Assembly: GCA_903904495.1 (NCBI GenBank)
Contig: CAIVCU010000388.1
Span: forward strand, 1-5,501
Reading direction: 5' to 3'
Length of the DNA stretch: 5,501 bases
Source: an uncultured Chlorobiaceae bacterium
GTDB lineage: Bacteria > Bacteroidota > Chlorobiia > Chlorobiales > Chlorobiaceae
The notes under the pieces were generated by a model, which was not told where the DNA came from, ran no database searches, and saw only the letters and a program-made list of their open reading frames with translations. The translations under genes were made by a program, and so were the position numbers. Below, piece by piece: positions 1 to 4,855 of this stretch. The first letter of the stretch is position 1, and each line of letters begins with the position of its first letter.

Positions 1-43
1 CTGATGAAGCTGTCAATTATCAAACAACAAAAAATATCCAGCA

Positions 44-265
44 ATGAAAAAATTTTTCGTCTTCCTCTTTCTTTTAAGCTCAGTTTCTTTCGTAGGCTGT
101 GCAAAAAAAACTGAAGCTCCTGCAGAAGAACCAGCAGCAGCACCAGCAGCTCCTGCAGCACCAGCAGCACCAGCAGCTGAGGCAGCACCGGCAGCTCCTG
201 CAGCACCAGCAGCACCAGCAGCACCAGCAGCTGAGCCAGCACCAGCAGCACCTGCAGCAAAATAA
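44..265 (+). CDS. Small Ala/Pro-rich repeat lipoprotein (hypothetical)
   Basis: This 73-residue protein starts with two lysines and a hydrophobic stretch (residues 4-18), followed by a lipobox-like F-V-G-C with Cys19. It should therefore be exported, diacylated on Cys19 and anchored in a membrane. After a short charged linker (AKKTEAPAEE), the mature part is almost only Pro-Ala-Ala units with single glutamates at 46 and 64, ending in lysine. It has no globular domain and probably forms an extended, flexible tether or spacer. No good Shine-Dalgarno sequence precedes the ATG. An open reading frame entering from the left edge ends with a TGA that overlaps this ATG (ATGA), so translational coupling to an upstream gene is possible but unproven. 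A strong terminator follows directly. I do not recognise a named family. The signal peptide, codon structure and terminator make it a likely real gene; its function is unknown. Confidence 0.75.
   Translation: MKKFFVFLFLLSSVSFVGCAKKTEAPAEEPAAAPAAPAAPAAPAAEAAPAAPAAPAAPAAPAAEPAPAAPAAK
131..262 (+). repeat. In-gene 9-bp Pro-Ala-Ala codon repeat
   Basis: The lipoprotein's C-terminal coding part is built from a 9-bp unit (cca gca gca and close variants such as cct gca gca). A higher-order unit is visible: residues 34-46 (143-181) read (PAA)x4-E and residues 49-64 (188-235) read (PAA)x5-E. Each begins with the same unit order and ends in gca gct gag, and the second copy has one extra 9-bp unit. This is what slippage or unequal recombination would produce. 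All length changes in steps of 9 bp keep the frame. Confidence 0.85.
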
Positions 266-291
266 GTTTCCGGTTTCCCGGTTTCTTATGC

Positions 292-328
292 AAAAGAGAC
301 AGAACGCAAGTTCTGTCTCTTTTTTTTC
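292..328 (+). terminator. Intrinsic terminator of the lipoprotein gene
   Basis: A perfect 14-bp inverted repeat (left arm 292-305, right arm 310-323) closes on a GCAA loop, a GNRA-type tetraloop on a C-G pair. The right arm runs into an unbroken T tract (320-327). It lies 27 nt after the stop codon of the lipoprotein. The stem is mixed GC/AU and should fold very stably. Confidence 0.92.
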
Positions 329-342
329 TTGAAATTTCAGGT

Positions 343-380
343 AAAAAAAAAGACACAGCCTGTTGGACTGTGTCTTTTTT
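343..380 (-). terminator. Intrinsic terminator of tRNA-Gln (possibly bidirectional)
   Basis: Read on the minus strand, the hairpin GACACAG...CTGTGTC (core arms 368-374 and 352-358) is extended by six or more A-U pairs. It is followed by a T tract of nine (351-343). It starts three bases after the 3' end of tRNA-Gln, where a tRNA transcript should end. The inner loop can add a CC/GG pair with one bulged base. On the plus strand the right arm ends in six T, so it could also back up the lipoprotein terminator. Confidence 0.85.
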
Positions 381-382
381 CG

Positions 383-455
383 CTGAGGAGGCAGGACTCG
401 AACCTGCAATTGTCTGATCCAGAATCAGGTGCCTTACCAATTTGGCCACTCCTCA
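383..455 (-). tRNA. tRNA-Gln(CTG)
   Basis: The minus strand folds into a full cloverleaf: acceptor TGAGGAG/CTCCTCA, a three-pair D stem (GCC/GGC) with the conserved GG in the loop, anticodon loop TTCTGGA, T arm GCAGG-TTCGAGT-CCTGC, and discriminator G. The anticodon CTG is at 422-420. The U1-A72 first pair and G73 discriminator match the usual glutamine tRNA identity. The lowest anticodon-stem pair (27-43) is a C.A mismatch. CCA is not encoded. It lies downstream of the AEC transporter gene on the same strand and is followed by a terminator. Confidence 0.93.
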
Positions 456-466
456 ATAGCTTTGAG

Positions 467-493
467 AATATATCAAAAAATTAATTATTCCAA
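467..493 (-). promoter_or_regulatory. Weak candidate promoter for tRNA-Gln
   Basis: The gap between the transporter stop and tRNA-Gln is AT-rich. On the minus strand it holds TATATT (472-467) as a possible -10 box, about 11 nt upstream of the mature tRNA 5' end. TTGGAA (493-488) is a possible -35 box, but the 15-bp spacer is short. No terminator is visible between the transporter and this tRNA, so readthrough from upstream is the alternative. Confidence 0.28.
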
Positions 494-513
494 TTCCCTT
501 TTCTGCTTTTTTA

Positions 514-1407
514 TTAAAGAATAGTGAGAAGCAGAGGAATTAAGATCATAGATGCGATCATACATGAGGCAACCAGTGTCGCAGCAAATTCCCGGTCAAG
601 CCTTTCAATCGAAGCGAAGGTCATGGTATTGAATCCTGCCGGAGCAGAAGCTGAAAGTACCACAATTGCCCGGTCAAGCCCATCCAGGTTAAACACTCTT
701 GCAAGTCCTAATCCAAGTGCAAGTCCAAGCATCATTCTGAGAGCAATGCCTGAAGCAAGATATACAGGGTTGATTTTAGCCATGCTGAACGACACACCAA
801 GCCCGAGGAGCACAAGCGGTATGGTCAGCTTGCTGATTGAGTGTAGTATTGCCATTGAAATAGAGTCAGGACGCAGGGAAAGCGCATTCATGAGCACTCC
901 TGCTATAAGTGCGAGGAGGGAGGGAGAGGTTATAAGCCTTCTCAGAATTGGTTTTTCTGCAATACCTCCATATCTGCAGGCAAAAGAGTACGCGATAATA
1001 TAGGTTGACAATCCATTGGGAATGTCGAACAGGAACAGTCGGGCCAGACCGTCGTCTCCATAAAATGAATGAACGAACGGCATGATAAAGCCCAGATTCA
1101 TGATGATTGAACCGGTAACCAGGACAGCATATGATGGTTTGCGCATTCCTAACGCTTTTCCTGTGACTATTGCCGCAGCAAATGTTACAAGGATAACCAG
1201 CGATGAGATGAGTGGGAGAAAAAACATTTGTCTGCTGAGAACCACATACGGCAGCACGGAAAGAAGAAGAGCGGGAAGCGTCAGATAGTAAACAAGCTTA
1301 AAGAGAATATCCGCTGCATGGCGATCTAGAATAGAGGCCCTGCGCAAAAGCATTCCCAGAAAAAAAATGGCAAATGTAGGAGCAAGAAGAAACGCAAGGT
1401 CAAACAT
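514..1407 (-). CDS. AEC-family (auxin efflux carrier-like) transporter
   Basis: This is a 297-residue, very hydrophobic protein with about ten predicted membrane helices in two halves split by a short polar loop near residues 144-160. Family signatures are visible: Y-L-T-L-P-A-L-L-L in the second helix (about 41-49), I-P-L-V-L-L-G-L-G in the second half (about 196-204), and S-A-P-A-G-F-N (254-260) followed by a charged stretch and a final helix pair. The AEC family carries organic anions such as malate, malonate or auxin-like compounds in other organisms; the substrate here cannot be inferred. The length is normal for the family. I chose the ATG at 1407; an in-frame TTG at 1437 would add ten residues (to 307). 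Neither start has a clear ribosome binding site, and the longer form begins only 12 nt after tRNA-Arg. It lies in the same orientation between tRNA-Arg and tRNA-Gln with no terminator on either side. Confidence 0.88.
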   Translation of the reverse strand: MFDLAFLLAPTFAIFFLGMLLRRASILDRHAADILFKLVYYLTLPALLLSVLPYVVLSRQMFFLPLISSLVILVTFAAAIVTGKALGMRKPSYAVLVTGSIIMNLGFIMPFVHSFYGDDGLARLFLFDIPNGLSTYIIAYSFACRYGGIAEKPILRRLITSPSLLALIAGVLMNALSLRPDSISMAILHSISKLTIPLVLLGLGVSFSMAKINPVYLASGIALRMMLGLALGLGLARVFNLDGLDRAIVVLSASAPAGFNTMTFASIERLDREFAATLVASCMIASMILIPLLLTIL

Positions 1408-1449
1408 CGGCGAGAGAGAAGGAAAGCCGTTAGCCAAGCTCAGTGAAAG

Positions 1450-1526
1450 TGGTGCACCCGAGAGGAGTCGAACCTCTAACCGTCTGATTCGTAGTCAGAT
1501 ACTCTATCCAGTTGAGCTACGGGTGC
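1450..1526 (-). tRNA. tRNA-Arg(ACG), CCA encoded
   Basis: The cloverleaf on the minus strand has acceptor GCACCCG/CGGGTGC, D arm GCTC...GAGT, anticodon arm TCTGA-CTACGAA-TCAGA, and T arm AGAGG-TTCGACT-CCTCT, followed by discriminator A and a genomic CCA (1452-1450). The anticodon ACG is at 1492-1490. A34 is normally edited to inosine by TadA, letting this tRNA read CGU, CGC and CGA. It is the last tRNA of a three-gene run and the only one in the window with an encoded CCA. Confidence 0.96.
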
Positions 1527-1534
1527 TTTTTATG

Positions 1535-1608
1535 TAGCGTGTACGGGATTCGAACCCGTGATCTTCGCCTTGAGAGGGCGATGTCCTGGGCCACTAGACG
1601 AACACGCC
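1535..1608 (-). tRNA. tRNA-Glu(CTC)
   Basis: The minus strand gives acceptor GGCGTGT/ACACGCT, a D arm with the GTCTAG...GGAC pattern typical of glutamate tRNAs, anticodon arm TCGCC-CTCTCAA-GGCGA, and T arm ACGGG-TTCGAAT-CCCGT. The anticodon CTC is at 1574-1572. The first acceptor pair is G.U rather than Watson-Crick, and the discriminator is A. CCA is not encoded. Only 8 nt separate it from tRNA-Arg, so the two are certainly processed from one transcript. Confidence 0.94.
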
Positions 1609-1633
1609 AGGTAATTTTCTATTCCACAACCAG

Positions 1634-1707
1634 TGGGCCCTGTAGGACTTGAACCTACGACCCAGCGATTATGAGTCGCTTGCTCTGACCAACTGAGCTA
1701 AGGGCCC
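1634..1707 (-). tRNA. tRNA-Ile2(CAT), probable lysidine-modified isoleucine tRNA
   Basis: The cloverleaf has acceptor GGGCCCT/AGGGCCC, D arm GCTC...GAGC, anticodon arm AGCGA-CTCATAA-TCGCT, and T arm GTAGG-TTCAAGT-CCTAC with discriminator A. The anticodon CAT (1673-1671) is shared by initiator Met, elongator Met and Ile2. The intact G1-C72 pair and the lack of three GC pairs in the anticodon stem exclude the initiator. The anticodon arm closely resembles E. coli tRNA-Ile2, and the acceptor has C4-G69 and C5-G68, which help TilS recognise that tRNA. I therefore call it the AUA-reading isoleucine tRNA, whose C34 is converted to lysidine. Elongator Met is the alternative. CCA is not encoded. Confidence 0.78.
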
Positions 1708-1732
1708 TCAATGCTTGGCTTTAGAGGCAGTT

Positions 1733-1761
1733 AATATAACATTTCATTGATAATATGCAAA
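1733..1761 (-). promoter_or_regulatory. Candidate promoter of the tRNA cluster
   Basis: On the minus strand, TTTGCA (1761-1756) and TATATT (1738-1733) are separated by 17 bp, the preferred spacing for a housekeeping sigma factor. They lie between the murA stop and tRNA-Ile2. Initiation near 1726 would leave a leader of roughly 20 nt before the mature tRNA 5' end. The -10 box is good (5 of 6) and the -35 is partial. Confidence 0.5.
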
Positions 1762-1786
1762 ACAATAATCGTTTTTTTCGGGGTTG

Positions 1787-3058
1787 TTAAAATTCATTAT
1801 ACTTCTCACGGCTGATATCCGCTCCGAGACTGTTCAGCTTCGTTTCTATCTTCTCATATCCTCTGTCGAGGTGATAGACCCTCAATACCTCAGTTGTGCC
1901 CTCAGCAACAAGCCCGGCAAGCACGAGACTGGCTGATGCTCTCAGATCCGTTGACATAACCTTGGTGCCTGAAAGCTTCTGCGGGCCGTGAACAATTGCC
2001 TGGTTTTTGCTGATGTCGATATGTGCACCAAGCCGGTTGAGTTCCGGTATATGGTTGAACCGTTCATGATAGACTTTATCAATAACATGGCTTGTTCCCT
2101 CTGCCTGGGTCATCAGCGCTATCCATTGTGCCTGCATATCGGTGGGAAAGGCCGGGTATGGTTTCGCCGTGATATCGGTCGGTAAAAGCTTTTCAGGGCT
2201 TTTCAGAGTAACGCTGTTGACGGTTGTTTCAACCCGGCAGCCTGCCTGAGCAAACTTTTTAAGAACAGCTTTCAGTTGCTCGGGATCAACACCGTTTACC
2301 GTAACATCTCCGCCGGTTATCGCCGCAGCGGCAAGTAGTGTTCCTGCTTCGATGCGGTCAAAAACATTATGAAATTCAACAGCGTTAAGCGTTTCGGTAC
2401 CCTCTATCTGGAGTTCGGTGGTTCCTGTCCCTGTAATGGTTGCACCCATGGCAATGAGAAATTTGCAGAGGGTCTCAATTTCCGGTTCCGCAGCAGCATT
2501 GCTGATGGTCGTCGTCCCTGCAGCAAGCGTGGCTGCCATTACAGCGTTTCCTGTTGCCCCGACAGAGGAAACTGGAAAATCGATGTGGGCTCCACGGAGT
2601 TTCCCGTCAGGGGCTTTTGCATCGATAAACCCGGTTTCAATGGTGATCGTAGCACCGAGTTTTTCCATAGCCATTAAATGAAGGTCTATTGGTCGCGGAC
2701 CGAATGCACATCCTCCGGGCAGCGATACCCTTGCATGACCGAACCTTGCGAGCAGCGGACCGAGCACATAGATTGAGGCTCTCATTTTTTTTACCAGCTC
2801 ATACGGAGCCTGCAGACTTTCCACATGTCCGCAGGAAACCTTCAGAGTGTTTCCTGAGAAGGAGGTTTCAACCCCCAGGTGATGCAGGAGCTGGGTAAAT
2901 GTCAGTATATCCTTCAGGTCCGGGATATGATGCAGTGTGAATGTTCCGTTTCCTGTGAGAAGTGTAGCGGCAATGATCGGTAGAGAGGTGTTTTTTGAAC
3001 CTGAGGCAGTAACGCTGCCGGAGATCCGGCGTCCGCCTCGTATGACAAGCTTGTCCAT
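1787..3058 (-). CDS. murA: UDP-N-acetylglucosamine 1-carboxyvinyltransferase (MurA)
   Basis: MurA transfers the enolpyruvyl group of phosphoenolpyruvate to UDP-GlcNAc in the cytoplasm, the first committed step of peptidoglycan synthesis. At 423 residues it has the usual length and the two-domain EPSP-synthase fold pattern. Visible active-site features are S-K-N-T with Lys22/Asn23 near the N-terminus, the flexible loop S-L-P-G-G-C-A-F-G with catalytic Cys117 (the residue attacked by fosfomycin), F-P-T-D-M-Q-A-Q with Asp307, and D-L-R-A-S-A-S with Arg373. A C-terminal D-R-G-Y-E-K-I-E contains Arg399. Because Cys is present and not Asp, fosfomycin sensitivity is expected at the target. The ATG at 3058 is the natural start (M-D-K-L-V-I-R-G-G), but no Shine-Dalgarno sequence precedes it. 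It is transcribed away from the EnvC-like gene. No terminator is evident after its stop, and a tRNA promoter follows. Confidence 0.98.
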   Translation of the reverse strand: MDKLVIRGGRRISGSVTASGSKNTSLPIIAATLLTGNGTFTLHHIPDLKDILTFTQLLHHLGVETSFSGNTLKVSCGHVESLQAPYELVKKMRASIYVLGPLLARFGHARVSLPGGCAFGPRPIDLHLMAMEKLGATITIETGFIDAKAPDGKLRGAHIDFPVSSVGATGNAVMAATLAAGTTTISNAAAEPEIETLCKFLIAMGATITGTGTTELQIEGTETLNAVEFHNVFDRIEAGTLLAAAAITGGDVTVNGVDPEQLKAVLKKFAQAGCRVETTVNSVTLKSPEKLLPTDITAKPYPAFPTDMQAQWIALMTQAEGTSHVIDKVYHERFNHIPELNRLGAHIDISKNQAIVHGPQKLSGTKVMSTDLRASASLVLAGLVAEGTTEVLRVYHLDRGYEKIETKLNSLGADISREKYNEF

Positions 3059-3145
3059 GTATTGGTACGATGATGAAAAACCGATATTTACAATTATTTC
3101 AGGTCATGAAAAACAAATTATTATTTTTGGAACCGTTTGCGAAGA

Positions 3146-3168
3146 AAAGGTTTTTATCCTTTACCTTT
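3146..3168. repeat. Inverted repeat in the murA/envC-like intergenic region
   Basis: AAAGGT (3146-3151) and ACCTTT (3163-3168) form a perfect 6-bp dyad with an 11-bp AT-rich spacer. It overlaps the -35 region of the proposed rightward promoter and lies upstream of murA, a position where a regulator could act on either gene. Six-base arms in AT-rich DNA can occur by chance, so this is only a candidate operator. Confidence 0.25.
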
Positions 3169-3186
3169 AACTGATGTTCTTATAAT
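3160..3186 (+). promoter_or_regulatory. Candidate promoter of the EnvC-like operon
   Basis: A perfect TATAAT -10 box lies at 3181-3186, 68 nt before the start codon. TTTACC (3160-3165) is a partial -35 match but with a short 15-bp spacer. A second TATAAA at 3220-3225 lacks a -35 partner. No terminator or riboswitch-like structure is seen in the leader. Confidence 0.5.
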
Positions 3187-3243
3187 GGTCGTACCTGTTT
3201 TTTATGTAACCGGTTTCTGTATAAAGTTTGTGAATTCAAGCTC

Positions 3244-3248
3244 GAGGA
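3244..3248 (+). promoter_or_regulatory. Ribosome binding site of the EnvC-like gene
   Basis: GAGGA ends 6 nt before the ATG at 3255. It is the only convincing Shine-Dalgarno sequence in front of any gene in the window, and it fixes the start of this one. Confidence 0.8.
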
Positions 3249-3254
3249 TTTTCT

Positions 3255-4850
3255 ATGACCGTTAACGTTTCACCCTTACGGGTCGATCTGTTTCTGCGGA
3301 GGGCAGGATTGCAGTTACTTTTTCTTTTACTGCTGTTTTCGCCTTGTATGCCTGGCATCGCAGGAGCTGCTCCCAGGGTAAACAGTGAGATATCGCGAAT
3401 CATGAAAGAGCGGACAGCGGTAGAGCAGAATCTCACTGTACTGAAACAGCAGCTCAAGGATTACCAGTCTAAGCTGAACTCGACAACGCGTAAGGAATCG
3501 CAGTCGTTTAAGGCACTTGAGAATATCCGTACACAGATTCTGATGCTTGAAAAAATTATCAGCGAAAATCAGAACCACCTTGAAAAGCTTGACAGGGATA
3601 TAGATCGGCTGCAACAGGAATTTCAGGGTAATCGCCGGATTTACGGCAGGGTATCTGACGATTTCCGAAGAACTGCTGTTTCAGTCTATAAATATGGGGG
3701 AACCCGTGATATCGAACATGTTTTTGCATCGGGATCTGTCAATAAGGCCCTTATGCGTGCGCAATATATGGGTTTTTTTACAAGCGCTGTTCGCCATAAC
3801 GTTGATGAACTTCAGCAGGTCGCCAGGAAACTTGAAAATAACCGTCTTGCCCTTGAAGAGAGCTATAAGCAGAAAGCTGCAATGGTCAGGGAGCAGGAAG
3901 AGCAGTTGAAAAGCTGGTCGGTAAGTAAAAAAGAAAAAGAGGTTGTGCTTGATCACCTGAAGAAAAACAAACAGGAATTTGCCGCACAACTCGCTGATGT
4001 TCAAAAAAAGCGTGTTCAGCTGCAATCACGCATAGAGTCTCTGATACTTGCAGAACAGCGTGCGGTGGAGCTTGAAAAAATCAGGCAGCAGAAAATAGTT
4101 GAAGCTAAACGGCGTGAGGCAAAGCGACGTGAGGCACAGAGAGCCGAAGCGAGGAGGCGTGAGGCGCAGCAGCGAGAAGCACAGCAGCAGGAAGCAAATC
4201 GGCGTGAGCAGCAGCGACTCGAAGCAAAACGACGCGAAACACAACAACTTGAGAGGGAAAGAGGGTTGGAGAAAAAAGAACAGCCTGTCGTACAGGAAAA
4301 GAAAGAACAACCTGTTGTGCAGGAACCCGTAACCATCAGAAAAGAAAGGAAACAGCCGGAACCAGCTGAAACCGGAACCTCTGAAAAAGAGAGTGTTACC
4401 GTGGTGCCTGATGCGGGACTTCGTGAGCTTGAAAAGGTTTCTGCTGATTTCGACAATAGTGCCGGTCCGCTGCCCTGGCCTGTACGGAATGGAGTTGTAG
4501 CTCACAAATTCGGCTCTGTAGTGGACAAAGATCTGAAAATTGTCACCACCAATAATGGTATTGATATCACCGTTCCTGCCAATACCCAGGTACGGGCTGT
4601 ATCAGGCGGTAAAGTCGTCCAGATAGCTTTTCTGCCAACCTTCGGCAATATCGTGATTATCCGGCACCCTAAATCCTACCTTACCGTTTACGCCAATCTC
4701 GGGCAGTTGCATGTGGTGAAGGATGAGCTTATAAAATCACAACAGCTCGTCGGACTTTCCAGCAAAATGACTGAAGGCGGATCAGTGGTTCATTTTGAGA
4801 TATGGAAAGGTCGTGTTAAACAGAATCCTGAAAAATGGCTTAGACGATAA
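3255..4850 (+). CDS. EnvC-like murein hydrolase activator (coiled coil plus degenerate LytM/M23 domain)
   Basis: This 531-residue exported protein has a signal peptide (hydrophobic core about 18-30, likely cleavage near Ala38). A long coiled coil follows (about 42-275), then a highly charged Arg/Glu/Ala/Gln segment (about 283-336), a Pro/Glu-rich linker with a doubled nonapeptide (340-357), and a C-terminal M23/LytM domain (about 405-531). This is the EnvC/NlpD-type layout. Active M23 peptidases need H-x3-D, a His in Y-A-H and an H-x-H. Here they read N433-x3-D437, Y-A-N481 and V511-x-H513, so one zinc ligand and both catalytic histidines are missing. It is therefore unlikely to cut peptidoglycan itself. 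By analogy with E. coli EnvC, which is also degenerate, it probably activates cell-wall amidases in the periplasm during cell division. No FtsEX or amidase gene is in the window. It is the first gene of a plus-strand operon. Confidence 0.88.
   Translation: MTVNVSPLRVDLFLRRAGLQLLFLLLLFSPCMPGIAGAAPRVNSEISRIMKERTAVEQNLTVLKQQLKDYQSKLNSTTRKESQSFKALENIRTQILMLEKIISENQNHLEKLDRDIDRLQQEFQGNRRIYGRVSDDFRRTAVSVYKYGGTRDIEHVFASGSVNKALMRAQYMGFFTSAVRHNVDELQQVARKLENNRLALEESYKQKAAMVREQEEQLKSWSVSKKEKEVVLDHLKKNKQEFAAQLADVQKKRVQLQSRIESLILAEQRAVELEKIRQQKIVEAKRREAKRREAQRAEARRREAQQREAQQQEANRREQQRLEAKRRETQQLERERGLEKKEQPVVQEKKEQPVVQEPVTIRKERKQPEPAETGTSEKESVTVVPDAGLRELEKVSADFDNSAGPLPWPVRNGVVAHKFGSVVDKDLKIVTTNNGIDITVPANTQVRAVSGGKVVQIAFLPTFGNIVIIRHPKSYLTVYANLGQLHVVKDELIKSQQLVGLSSKMTEGGSVVHFEIWKGRVKQNPEKWLRR
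4272..4325 (+). repeat. Tandem 27-bp duplication (KKEQPVVQE x2) in the EnvC-like gene
   Basis: Two adjacent 27-bp copies (4272-4298 and 4299-4325) encode the identical nonapeptide KKEQPVVQE, residues 340-348 and 349-357. The copies differ at four bases, all synonymous third positions. The duplication is therefore not brand new, and the peptide has been kept. It lies in the linker between the charged segment and the LytM domain. Confidence 0.9.
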
Positions 4851-4855
4851 CCATT

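Noticed and set aside
99..332. Plus-strand frame encoding a Gln/His-rich repeat
   Set aside because: It is the shifted frame of the same 9-bp repeat and extends through the terminator; the lipoprotein frame has the signal peptide and lipobox.
80..409. Minus-strand open frame rich in Cys and Trp opposite the lipoprotein gene
   Set aside because: It is the antisense reading of the Pro-Ala-Ala codon repeat and runs through two terminators and into tRNA-Gln, so it cannot be a real gene.
524..1003. Plus-strand open frame opposite the AEC transporter
   Set aside because: It is an antisense shadow of a clearly recognisable membrane transporter, with a composition typical of reversed hydrophobic codons.
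1450..1707. tRNA cluster as an integration site for a mobile element
   Set aside because: No integrase, no direct repeat of a tRNA 3' end and no compositional break were seen; the flanking genes are ordinary chromosomal genes.
1761..1790. Possible hairpin (AACAA...TTGTT) after the murA stop as a terminator
   Set aside because: The arms are only 5 bp of mostly AU pairs, the loop is long, and no T tract follows in the murA direction.
2369..2681. Two overlapping plus-strand frames inside murA
   Set aside because: They lie antisense to the conserved centre of murA and show no domain or ribosome binding site.
3064..3195. Inverted 7-bp pair GGTACGA (3064-3070) and TCGTACC (3189-3195) flanking the intergenic region
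   Set aside because: A 7-bp match 118 bp apart is expected by chance at this scale, and one copy sits beside the murA start with no other supporting motif.
4016..4505. Long Ser/Cys/Phe-rich minus-strand frames opposite the EnvC-like gene
   Set aside because: They mirror the repetitive Arg/Glu/Gln codons of the coding strand and have no start context or family resemblance.
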